This document shows positions 39,644 to 48,773 of a stretch of 64,000 nt of DNA, in pieces. The notes under the pieces are model-generated. The model was not told where the DNA came from. It ran no database searches and saw only the letters and a list, made by a program, of their open reading frames with translations. A program made the position numbers and the translations under genes. The DNA is taken from contig JALJCQ010000013.1 of NCBI GenBank assembly GCA_023091665.1, forward strand, positions 1,798,001 to 1,862,000. Direction: 5' to 3'. Origin of the DNA: Pythium myriotylum. Lineage: Eukaryota; Oomycota; Peronosporomycetes; Pythiales; Pythiaceae. The number at the start of each line of letters is the position of its first letter. Position 1 is the stretch's first letter.

Positions 39644-42600
39644 CTAAGCGAGTTGGAAAGAAGCGAGGGCACTCTCGAGTCCGTTCATCGCGTTCTCGAT
39701 TGTCTCCATCGAGCTCGCGTACGAGATACGCAGGCCGTACAACTCGCCAAACGCCGAGCCAGGCACCAACGCCACGTGGAACTTGAGGAGCAGGTACTCG
39801 CAGAAATCGTCCGTGCCAGCGAGCGGCTTGCCTTCGTCTGTCGTCACCTTGTGGGTTTCGAAGTACTGTGCCAGATCCAAAAACACGTAGAACGCGCTCG
39901 TCGGGTGCGCGTACTTCACCTTCGGGAGCTGCTGCAGACGCGACAGCACGTACTTGCGCTTCTTGTCGAGCTCCGCGATGGCACCCACAATGCGCTGCTC
40001 ACCGCGGTTCAGGTACTCCATCTCCAGCTGCATCGCCGCCGTTGCCACATGCTGGCTGATCGAGCTAGCGCAGGACGTGAACTGGCCCTGCAGCTTCGTG
40101 CACACGTCCACAAAGTACTTGGGTGCCGCCAGGTACCCCACACGCAGGCCTGGCATCGCATGCGACTTGGAGAACCCGTTGATCAGCAATGTACGCTCGT
40201 ACATGCCTGGCAGCGATGCAAAAGACTTATGCTCGCGCTTGGCCTCGTCCACGTCCTGGTACACGAGCTGCTCGTAGATCTCGTCCGCAATCACCAGCAC
40301 ATGGCGGAATGCAGGCTTACGCAGCACCGCCGCGATGCGCTCCAGGTGCTCCGGCGAGTGGAGCGTGCCGGCTGGGTTGCTAGGGTTGCACAGGATCAGC
40401 ACCTTGATGTCGGGGTGCTCGGTGAGCTTCGCCTCGAGCACCGCTGGGTTGATCAGGTAGTGCTCCTCAATCGTCGTCCGCAGCACCACCGGCTCCGCAT
40501 TCACCAACTTGGCCATCGCCGGGTAGCTCACCCAGTACGGCGATGGGATCAACACCTTTTCGCCAGGCTTGCAAACCGCCAGTAGCGACTGGAACACAGA
40601 CTGCTTGGCGCCGTTCGACACCAAGATCTCAGTTTGAGGGTCGTACTTGACTCCTTTGCAGCGTTCGAGGTACTCAGCGATGCCCTTACGGAGCGTGATG
40701 GTGCCCTTCACATCCGTGTACTTGACGTCGCCACTCGCGAAGCCTTCCTTGCCGGCCTCGAGCACGCGCGGATCAGGCAAGAAGTCAGGCTCGCCAACAC
40801 ACAGCGACCACACGTCCTGGCCTTGCGCCTCCAGTTGCTTCGTGATGCCGTGGATCACGACGGTTTTGGCTGCCGTGACCTTGCTGAGGAGCGGGTTCAG
40901 CGGGTACTTCTCAGCCAGTGTCTCTGGTTCCTTTCCTGTCGCCGATCCGTTCACAGCGATAGCCTTCGGCGCAGCGGCCACAACATCGACAGTCTTCACA
41001 ACAGAGCCAGCAGGAATCGGTTCCAGCTTAAGCGACGCGAGGGCACTCTCGAGTCCGTTCATCGCGTTCTCGATTGTCTCCATCGAGCTCGCGTACGAGA
41101 TACGCAGGCCGTACAACTCGCCAAACGCCGAGCCAGGCACCAACGCCACGTGGAACTTGAGGAGCAGGTACTCGCAGAAATCGTCCGTGCCAGCGAGCGG
41201 CTTGCCTTCGTCTGTCGTCACCTTGTGGGTTTCGAAGTACTGTGCCAGATCCAAAAACACGTAGAACGCGCTCGTCGGGTGCGCGTACTTCACCTTCGGG
41301 AGCTGCTGCAGACGCGACAGCACGTACTTGCGCTTCTTGTCGAGCTCCGCGATGGCACCCACAATGCGCTGCTCACCGCGGTTCAGGTACTCCATCTCCA
41401 GCTGCATCGCCGCCGTTGCCACATGCTGGCTGATCGAGCTAGCGCAGGACGTGAACTGGCCCTGCAGCTTCGTGCACACGTCCACAAAGTACTTGGGTGC
41501 CGCCAGGTACCCCACACGCAGGCCTGGCATCGCATGCGACTTGGAGAACCCGTTGATCAGCAATGTACGCTCGTACATGCCTGGCAGCGATGCAAAAGAC
41601 TTATGCTCGCGCTTGGCCTCGTCCACGTCCTGGTACACGAGCTGCTCGTAGATCTCGTCCGCAATCACCAGCACATGGCGGAATGCAGGCTTACGCAGCA
41701 CCGCCGCGATGCGCTCCAGGTGCTCCGGCGAGTGGAGCGTGCCGGCTGGGTTGCTAGGGTTGCACAGGATCAGCACCTTGATGTCGGGGTGCTCGGTGAG
41801 CTTCGCCTCGAGCACCGCTGGGTTGATCAGGTAGTGCTCCTCAATCGTCGTCCGCAGCACCACCGGCTCCGCATTCACCAACTTGGCCATCGCCGGGTAG
41901 CTCACCCAGTACGGCGATGGGATCAACACCTTTTCGCCAGGCTTGCAAACCGCCAGTAGCGACTGGAACACAGACTGCTTGGCGCCGTTCGACACCAAGA
42001 TCTCAGTTTGAGGGTCGTACTTGACTCCTTTGCAGCGTTCGAGGTACTCAGCGATGCCCTTACGGAGCGTGATGGTGCCCTTCACATCCGTGTACTTGAC
42101 GTCGCCACTCGCGAAGCCTTCCTTGCCGGCCTCGAGCACGCGCGGATCAGGCAAGAAGTCAGGCTCGCCAACACACAGCGACCACACGTCCTGGCCTTGC
42201 GCCTCCAGTTGCTTCGTGATGCCGTGGATCACGACGGTTTTGGCTGCCGTGACCTTGCTGAGGAGCGGGTTCAGCGGGTACTTCTCAGCCAGTGTCTCTG
42301 GTTCCTTTCCTGTCGCCGATCCGTTCACAGCGATAGCCTTCGGCGCAGCGGCCACAACATCGACAGTCTTCACAACAGAGCCAGCAGGAATCGGTTCCAG
42401 CTTAAGCGACGCGAGGGCACTCTCGAGTCCGTTCATCGCGTTCTCGATTGTCTCCATCGAGCTCGCGTACGAGATACGCAGGCCGTACAACTCGCCAAAC
42501 GCCGAGCCAGGCACCAACGCCACGTGGAACTTGAGGAGCAGGTACTCGCAGAAATCGTCCGTGCCAGCGAGCGGCTTGCCTTCGTCTGTCGTCACCTTGT

Positions 42601-45600
42601 GGGTTTCGAAGTACTGTGCCAGATCCAAAAACACGTAGAACGCGCTCGTCGGGTGCGCGTACTTCACCTTCGGGAGCTGCTGCAGACGCGACAGCACGTA
42701 CTTGCGCTTCTTGTCGAGCTCCGCGATGGCACCCACAATGCGCTGCTCACCGCGGTTCAGGTACTCCATCTCCAGCTGCATCGCCGCCGTTGCCACATGC
42801 TGGCTGATCGAGCTAGCGCAGGACGTGAACTGGCCCTGCAGCTTCGTGCACACGTCCACAAAGTACTTGGGTGCCGCCAGGTACCCCACACGCAGGCCTG
42901 GCATCGCATGCGACTTGGAGAACCCGTTGATCAGCAATGTACGCTCGTACATGCCTGGCAGCGATGCAAAAGACTTATGCTCGCGCTTGGCCTCGTCCAC
43001 GTCCTGGTACACGAGCTGCTCGTAGATCTCGTCCGCAATCACCAGCACATGGCGGAATGCAGGCTTACGCAGCACCGCCGCGATGCGCTCCAGGTGCTCC
43101 GGCGAGTGGAGCGTGCCGGCTGGGTTGCTAGGGTTGCACAGGATCAGCACCTTGATGTCGGGGTGCTCGGTGAGCTTCGCCTCGAGCACCGCTGGGTTGA
43201 TCAGGTAGTGCTCCTCAATCGTCGTCCGCAGCACCACCGGCTCCGCATTCACCAACTTGGCCATCGCCGGGTAGCTCACCCAGTACGGCGATGGGATCAA
43301 CACCTTTTCGCCAGGCTTGCAAACCGCCAGTAGCGACTGGAACACAGACTGCTTGGCGCCGTTCGACACCAAGATCTCAGTTTGAGGGTCGTACTTGACT
43401 CCTTTGCAGCGTTCGAGGTACTCAGCGATGCCCTTACGGAGCGTGATGGTGCCCTTCACATCCGTGTACTTGACGTCGCCACTCGCGAAGCCTTCCTTGC
43501 CGGCCTCGAGCACGCGCGGATCAGGCAAGAAGTCAGGCTCGCCAACACACAGCGACCACACGTCCTGGCCTTGCGCCTCCAGTTGCTTCGTGATGCCGTG
43601 GATCACGACGGTTTTGGCTGCCGTGACCTTGCTGAGGAGCGGGTTCAGCGGGTACTTCTCAGCCAGTGTCTCTGGTTCCTTTCCTGTCGCCGATCCGTTC
43701 ACAGCGATAGCCTTCGGCGCAGCGGCCACAACATCGACAGTCTTCACAACAGAGCCAGCAGGAATCGGTTCCAGCTTAAGCGACGCGAGGGCACTCTCGA
43801 GTCCGTTCATCGCGTTCTCGATTGTCTCCATCGAGCTCGCGTACGAGATACGCAGGCCGTACAACTCGCCAAACGCCGAGCCAGGCACCAACGCCACGTG
43901 GAACTTGAGGAGCAGGTACTCGCAGAAATCGTCCGTGCCAGCGAGCGGCTTGCCTTCGTCTGTCGTCACCTTGTGGGTTTCGAAGTACTGTGCCAGATCC
44001 AAAAACACGTAGAACGCGCTCGTCGGGTGCGCGTACTTCACCTTCGGGAGCTGCTGCAGACGCGACAGCACGTACTTGCGCTTCTTGTCGAGCTCCGCGA
44101 TGGCACCCACAATGCGCTGCTCACCGCGGTTCAGGTACTCCATCTCCAGCTGCATCGCCGCCGTTGCCACATGCTGGCTGATCGAGCTAGCGCAGGACGT
44201 GAACTGGCCCTGCAGCTTCGTGCACACGTCCACAAAGTACTTGGGTGCCGCCAGGTACCCCACACGCAGGCCTGGCATCGCATGCGACTTGGAGAACCCG
44301 TTGATCAGCAATGTACGCTCGTACATGCCTGGCAGCGATGCAAAAGACTTATGCTCGCGCTTGGCCTCGTCCACGTCCTGGTACACGAGCTGCTCGTAGA
44401 TCTCGTCCGCAATCACCAGCACATGGCGGAATGCAGGCTTACGCAGCACCGCCGCGATGCGCTCCAGGTGCTCCGGCGAGTGGAGCGTGCCGGCTGGGTT
44501 GCTAGGGTTGCACAGGATCAGCACCTTGATGTCGGGGTGCTCGGTGAGCTTCGCCTCGAGCACCGCTGGGTTGATCAGGTAGTGCTCCTCAATCGTCGTC
44601 CGCAGCACCACCGGCTCCGCATTCACCAACTTGGCCATCGCCGGGTAGCTCACCCAGTACGGCGATGGGATCAACACCTTTTCGCCAGGCTTGCAAACCG
44701 CCAGTAGCGACTGGAACACAGACTGCTTGGCGCCGTTCGACACCAAGATCTCAGTTTGAGGGTCGTACTTGACTCCTTTGCAGCGTTCGAGGTACTCAGC
44801 GATGCCCTTACGGAGCGTGATGGTGCCCTTCACATCCGTGTACTTGACGTCGCCACTCGCGAAGCCTTCCTTGCCGGCCTCGAGCACGCGCGGATCAGGC
44901 AAGAAGTCAGGCTCGCCAACACACAGCGACCACACGTCCTGGCCTTGCGCCTCCAGTTGCTTCGTGATGCCGTGGATCACGACGGTTTTGGCTGCCGTGA
45001 CCTTGCTGAGGAGCGGGTTCAGCGGGTACTTCTCAGCCAGTGTCTCTGGTTCCTTTCCTGTCGCCGATCCGTTCACAGCGATAGCCTTCGGCGCAGCGGC
45101 CACAACATCGACAGTCTTCACAACAGAGCCAGCAGGAATCGGTTCCAGCTTAAGCGACGCGAGGGCACTCTCGAGTCCGTTCATCGCGTTCTCGATTGTC
45201 TCCATCGAGCTCGCGTACGAGATACGCAGGCCGTACAACTCGCCAAACGCCGAGCCAGGCACCAACGCCACGTGGAACTTGAGGAGCAGGTACTCGCAGA
45301 AATCGTCCGTGCCAGCGAGCGGCTTGCCTTCGTCTGTCGTCACCTTGTGGGTTTCGAAGTACTGTGCCAGATCCAAAAACACGTAGAACGCGCTCGTCGG
45401 GTGCGCGTACTTCACCTTCGGGAGCTGCTGCAGACGCGACAGCACGTACTTGCGCTTCTTGTCGAGCTCCGCGATGGCACCCACAATGCGCTGCTCACCG
45501 CGGTTCAGGTACTCCATCTCCAGCTGCATCGCCGCCGTTGCCACATGCTGGCTGATCGAGCTAGCGCAGGACGTGAACTGGCCCTGCAGCTTCGTGCACA

Positions 45601-48244
45601 CGTCCACAAAGTACTTGGGTGCCGCCAGGTACCCCACACGCAGGCCTGGCATCGCATGCGACTTGGAGAACCCGTTGATCAGCAATGTACGCTCGTACAT
45701 GCCTGGCAGCGATGCAAAAGACTTATGCTCGCGCTTGGCCTCGTCCACGTCCTGGTACACGAGCTGCTCGTAGATCTCGTCCGCAATCACCAGCACATGG
45801 CGGAATGCAGGCTTACGCAGCACCGCCGCGATGCGCTCCAGGTGCTCCGGCGAGTGGAGCGTGCCGGCTGGGTTGCTAGGGTTGCACAGGATCAGCACCT
45901 TGATGTCGGGGTGCTCGGTGAGCTTCGCCTCGAGCACCGCTGGGTTGATCAGGTAGTGCTCCTCAATCGTCGTCCGCAGCACCACCGGCTCCGCATTCAC
46001 CAACTTGGCCATCGCCGGGTAGCTCACCCAGTACGGCGATGGGATCAACACCTTTTCGCCAGGCTTGCAAACCGCCAGTAGCGACTGGAACACAGACTGC
46101 TTGGCGCCGTTCGACACCAAGATCTCAGTTTGAGGGTCGTACTTGACTCCTTTGCAGCGTTCGAGGTACTCAGCGATGCCCTTACGGAGCGTGATGGTGC
46201 CCTTCACATCCGTGTACTTGACGTCGCCACTCGCGAAGCCTTCCTTGCCGGCCTCGAGCACGCGCGGATCAGGCAAGAAGTCAGGCTCGCCAACACACAG
46301 CGACCACACGTCCTGGCCTTGCGCCTCCAGTTGCTTCGTGATGCCGTGGATCACGACGGTTTTGGCTGCCGTGACCTTGCTGAGGAGCGGGTTCAGCGGG
46401 TACTTCTCAGCCAGTGTCTCGGGCTGTTTTGGCGTTGCCTTATTGGTCGTGGCCTTAAGCTTTTGTGAGACTTCTCGTAGTGAGTCTTCGAACTTCTGGA
46501 TTTGGGACTCCGAGTTGGGATTGAACTCGTAAAGACCCTGGAAGAGATCGAAGGAATCCTTGCAAGTGTCTTCCACGAGACGCACGAGGTTCTTAAAGCC
46601 ACGTGTGTCGATTGGAGTGTTCTTGACGCCTTGAACACTGAGGATGCGGCCTGTCAAGTGTGTGAGGAACTGCGAGCTGGCAGCATACTCATCGTGAGAC
46701 TCGCACGTGATCTCGAGCATTCGGCACAGCTCTGACTCGAACACACGAAGGAACTGCCCCACAGCGTGACCATGCTCTGGACTCACGACGCGGACCTTCT
46801 CGTACATCATGTTTAGGCCGCGCCAAGAGTACTTTCCACTCTCGGGGCCGAACATGGGGTGTGTGCAAAGAATACTGCTACTTGACGGTAGCTCACGGAG
46901 CAGGATTTGCTTGGGATGTGTCTTCACAGACAACACGTCGATGACCACGAGTTTCTCGAGCAAACTCTTGGGGATCGACTGGAGCACCTTCTCGAAGGAA
47001 AGGATACTCATACAAAGCACAAGTACGTCGAGGTCTTTGAAAAAAGCCTCAAGCTGCGTTTCGGATGAGTAGTACGTCGCGCCGAGCGACTGCGCCACCT
47101 GAGCGTAGTCGGTCCGGGAAGTCGCGCGTACGTTGTGGTACTTGGCAATGGTCTTGGTGAGGAACTGACCAAAGTTGCCGAAACCGTAAATGCCCACATT
47201 CAATCGCGGCGACACTGAGGCAGCGGCGGGCGCTACTGCTGGCGAGGCCGCCAGGGTAGGCGGATACGCACCGGCAGCCTCCAGTTTCTTGCGCACGTCG
47301 CCCAGCAAACGGCCTTTGGTCGGGTACGAGCCCAGCACACGCACAAACTTGCAGAACTCGCGCAAGTGGCGAAGTGCGTTCACAACGTTCTCATCGGCTT
47401 GGTGCCCGATGATGTCGATGTAGAACAGGTACTTGTACTTGCGGCGATCCACGATTGGCGGAGGGACAGAGAAGTCCGGTGACCCATAGCCACCATCGTC
47501 CTGGTTGAGAATCTGCTGCGCGGCCGAGTACCCCCATGGGCGACTTTCGATCTTGGCCAAATCGATATCGCGCAGCGAGAATGCTGAGAGAGCCTTATAG
47601 AGTTGCCCTTTCTCGTTCGAGTCCATGAAGGAGAAGACCACCGACGTCTTGAACTCGGCGTCATCACTCGGTCGAGTCGCGACGAGTGAGTCTTCTGTCT
47701 TGGAGAGAAGCAAGAAGCGCGTAAAGTTCCCCGAGTCGTCCTCGACGTTGCGCTCGAGCACTTGGAGTCCGTAGTACTCAGCTGCAAGGTCGCTGGCGAT
47801 CGCAGCAGTGTCCTTCCACTGGTTGTCAGCAAGCATCTTGGCGCTGCCGGCCGTGTCGTACTCGGCGCGAGGCTGCGCACCCATGGATTCGATCGTGTGG
47901 ATGCATTGCGCAATAGCTTGCGGGTGGCTGATGACGGTCTTGATGTCGCTCTTCTTGACTCCGGGCAGCGCCAGCAGCGAGTGTTCGACGCGCAGGTCGT
48001 ACTCGCCCACGATGTGGAGCCCGTACTTGAGCAGGAGGTCGTAGTTGGCGTGGATGCTGCCGCCGAGCGAGTTCTCGATGGGCAGCACACCGAAGTCGGC
48101 GTCGCCGCTGTCGACGGCGTGGAAGGCGGCGTCGAACGACGGGAAGCCCTGCGCCACGACCTGCGCGCCGCTGCCCAGCAGCTGCCGCGTGGCCTTCTCC
48201 GAGTAAGCGCCGGGCACGCCCTGGTACGCGACCTTGATCTCCAT
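39644..48244 (-). CDS. Arogenate/prephenate dehydratase + arogenate dehydrogenase + five tandem aminotransferase domains
   Basis: One intronless frame of 2866 codons. Residues 1-305 are prephenate/arogenate dehydratase (VAYQGVPGAYSE, SGNFTRFLLLS) with an ACT domain carrying the Phe-binding motif IESRPW. Residues about 350-600 are a plant-like arogenate/prephenate dehydrogenase (GIYGFGNFGQFL, CTHPMFGPESGK, SHDEYAASSQF). From residue about 608, five PLP aminotransferases of class Ib (aspartate/prephenate type) follow, about 426 aa each, with PSPYWVSYPAMAKL and the Schiff-base Lys in NGFSKSHAMPGLRVGY. They are joined by four identical linkers of about 32 aa. The chain could convert prephenate to arogenate and on to both Phe and Tyr. 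No chorismate mutase domain is present. The last copy ends in a unique SFQLA. Confidence 0.93.
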   Translation of the reverse strand: MEIKVAYQGVPGAYSEKATRQLLGSGAQVVAQGFPSFDAAFHAVDSGDADFGVLPIENSLGGSIHANYDLLLKYGLHIVGEYDLRVEHSLLALPGVKKSDIKTVISHPQAIAQCIHTIESMGAQPRAEYDTAGSAKMLADNQWKDTAAIASDLAAEYYGLQVLERNVEDDSGNFTRFLLLSKTEDSLVATRPSDDAEFKTSVVFSFMDSNEKGQLYKALSAFSLRDIDLAKIESRPWGYSAAQQILNQDDGGYGSPDFSVPPPIVDRRKYKYLFYIDIIGHQADENVVNALRHLREFCKFVRVLGSYPTKGRLLGDVRKKLEAAGAYPPTLAASPAVAPAAASVSPRLNVGIYGFGNFGQFLTKTIAKYHNVRATSRTDYAQVAQSLGATYYSSETQLEAFFKDLDVLVLCMSILSFEKVLQSIPKSLLEKLVVIDVLSVKTHPKQILLRELPSSSSILCTHPMFGPESGKYSWRGLNMMYEKVRVVSPEHGHAVGQFLRVFESELCRMLEITCESHDEYAASSQFLTHLTGRILSVQGVKNTPIDTRGFKNLVRLVEDTCKDSFDLFQGLYEFNPNSESQIQKFEDSLREVSQKLKATTNKATPKQPETLAEKYPLNPLLSKVTAAKTVVIHGITKQLEAQGQDVWSLCVGEPDFLPDPRVLEAGKEGFASGDVKYTDVKGTITLRKGIAEYLERCKGVKYDPQTEILVSNGAKQSVFQSLLAVCKPGEKVLIPSPYWVSYPAMAKLVNAEPVVLRTTIEEHYLINPAVLEAKLTEHPDIKVLILCNPSNPAGTLHSPEHLERIAAVLRKPAFRHVLVIADEIYEQLVYQDVDEAKREHKSFASLPGMYERTLLINGFSKSHAMPGLRVGYLAAPKYFVDVCTKLQGQFTSCASSISQHVATAAMQLEMEYLNRGEQRIVGAIAELDKKRKYVLSRLQQLPKVKYAHPTSAFYVFLDLAQYFETHKVTTDEGKPLAGTDDFCEYLLLKFHVALVPGSAFGELYGLRISYASSMETIENAMNGLESALASLKLEPIPAGSVVKTVDVVAAAPKAIAVNGSATGKEPETLAEKYPLNPLLSKVTAAKTVVIHGITKQLEAQGQDVWSLCVGEPDFLPDPRVLEAGKEGFASGDVKYTDVKGTITLRKGIAEYLERCKGVKYDPQTEILVSNGAKQSVFQSLLAVCKPGEKVLIPSPYWVSYPAMAKLVNAEPVVLRTTIEEHYLINPAVLEAKLTEHPDIKVLILCNPSNPAGTLHSPEHLERIAAVLRKPAFRHVLVIADEIYEQLVYQDVDEAKREHKSFASLPGMYERTLLINGFSKSHAMPGLRVGYLAAPKYFVDVCTKLQGQFTSCASSISQHVATAAMQLEMEYLNRGEQRIVGAIAELDKKRKYVLSRLQQLPKVKYAHPTSAFYVFLDLAQYFETHKVTTDEGKPLAGTDDFCEYLLLKFHVALVPGSAFGELYGLRISYASSMETIENAMNGLESALASLKLEPIPAGSVVKTVDVVAAAPKAIAVNGSATGKEPETLAEKYPLNPLLSKVTAAKTVVIHGITKQLEAQGQDVWSLCVGEPDFLPDPRVLEAGKEGFASGDVKYTDVKGTITLRKGIAEYLERCKGVKYDPQTEILVSNGAKQSVFQSLLAVCKPGEKVLIPSPYWVSYPAMAKLVNAEPVVLRTTIEEHYLINPAVLEAKLTEHPDIKVLILCNPSNPAGTLHSPEHLERIAAVLRKPAFRHVLVIADEIYEQLVYQDVDEAKREHKSFASLPGMYERTLLINGFSKSHAMPGLRVGYLAAPKYFVDVCTKLQGQFTSCASSISQHVATAAMQLEMEYLNRGEQRIVGAIAELDKKRKYVLSRLQQLPKVKYAHPTSAFYVFLDLAQYFETHKVTTDEGKPLAGTDDFCEYLLLKFHVALVPGSAFGELYGLRISYASSMETIENAMNGLESALASLKLEPIPAGSVVKTVDVVAAAPKAIAVNGSATGKEPETLAEKYPLNPLLSKVTAAKTVVIHGITKQLEAQGQDVWSLCVGEPDFLPDPRVLEAGKEGFASGDVKYTDVKGTITLRKGIAEYLERCKGVKYDPQTEILVSNGAKQSVFQSLLAVCKPGEKVLIPSPYWVSYPAMAKLVNAEPVVLRTTIEEHYLINPAVLEAKLTEHPDIKVLILCNPSNPAGTLHSPEHLERIAAVLRKPAFRHVLVIADEIYEQLVYQDVDEAKREHKSFASLPGMYERTLLINGFSKSHAMPGLRVGYLAAPKYFVDVCTKLQGQFTSCASSISQHVATAAMQLEMEYLNRGEQRIVGAIAELDKKRKYVLSRLQQLPKVKYAHPTSAFYVFLDLAQYFETHKVTTDEGKPLAGTDDFCEYLLLKFHVALVPGSAFGELYGLRISYASSMETIENAMNGLESALASLKLEPIPAGSVVKTVDVVAAAPKAIAVNGSATGKEPETLAEKYPLNPLLSKVTAAKTVVIHGITKQLEAQGQDVWSLCVGEPDFLPDPRVLEAGKEGFASGDVKYTDVKGTITLRKGIAEYLERCKGVKYDPQTEILVSNGAKQSVFQSLLAVCKPGEKVLIPSPYWVSYPAMAKLVNAEPVVLRTTIEEHYLINPAVLEAKLTEHPDIKVLILCNPSNPAGTLHSPEHLERIAAVLRKPAFRHVLVIADEIYEQLVYQDVDEAKREHKSFASLPGMYERTLLINGFSKSHAMPGLRVGYLAAPKYFVDVCTKLQGQFTSCASSISQHVATAAMQLEMEYLNRGEQRIVGAIAELDKKRKYVLSRLQQLPKVKYAHPTSAFYVFLDLAQYFETHKVTTDEGKPLAGTDDFCEYLLLKFHVALVPGSAFGELYGLRISYASSMETIENAMNGLESALASFQLA
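39663..46420. repeat. Tandem 1374-bp repeat, 4.9 copies, encoding aminotransferase plus linker
   Basis: The unit recurs every 1374 bp (458 codons): the same internal landmarks appear at 40634, 42008, 43382, 44756 and 46130. Sense and both long antisense translations are identical between copies, so the copies appear identical at nucleotide level. The left edge is at GCGAGGGC (39663), where unique sequence encoding FQLA begins. The right edge is at 46420, where GTCTC is followed by GGG instead of TGG. The final partial copy lacks the linker. The period is an exact multiple of three, so the frame is kept. Confidence 0.95.
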
Positions 48245-48773
48245 CGCGGATGCCGGCGAGAGTCGAAATGAGCAGCTCCGCTTGGAGCTGCTCGGGAGAA
48301 GATGGCCAAACCGGTCGCGAGTGCCTCCGGGGGGACAATCAAGTACCGTATGTGACAGGGCGCGCGTCTTCCGCTAATTCAGTACACGTCCCCGTTCGCT
48401 CCCGCAAGCCGTAATGACTCAGCGTCCGCGACCGCGGCGCCGATGCGCATACAGCTCGGCGCAGCTTCAAGGTCACTCGGCCATTCGTTTGCAGACGCTC
48501 GACGCGGCGAAAAGAGACAGACGCGCTTGAAGTTCCCGCGGACTTCGCGGCAACTGCAACCGCGACACGCGTGGTCCCCCCGGAGCGGCAATTGGCGCGG
48601 CCAATCGGGAGCCGGCGCGTTCTTGTGGTGGGTGACGTCATGACGGGGCGGAACGGTACACTGTACCTCGTCGCAGGACGCGCCGCTTCAAGATCGGCGG
48701 TTGCGGGCCGTTTCGCTCGCTATGGCCAAGCCGCCCCCGCCCGCTTCACTCGCGCCGATTCCGCGTCGGCACG
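48245..48773. promoter_or_regulatory. Divergent promoter of the aromatic fusion enzyme and the double Kv channel
   Basis: A 529-bp GC-rich gap with no coding signal. It contains the palindrome ATTGGCGCGGCCAAT (48591-48605), two CCAAT boxes facing opposite ways around a 3-bp spacer, roughly 170 bp from the channel ATG and 350 bp from the enzyme ATG. Confidence 0.4.

Noticed and set aside
40634..46081. Four identical plus-strand ORFs of 441 codons
   Set aside because: They are antisense shadows of the aminotransferase repeats. They recur with the 1374-bp period and show His/Arg/Leu-rich composition with no domain.
39663..46420. CRISPR or satellite array
   Set aside because: The unit is 1374 bp, fully coding and in frame with an enzyme family; there are no short repeats with spacers.
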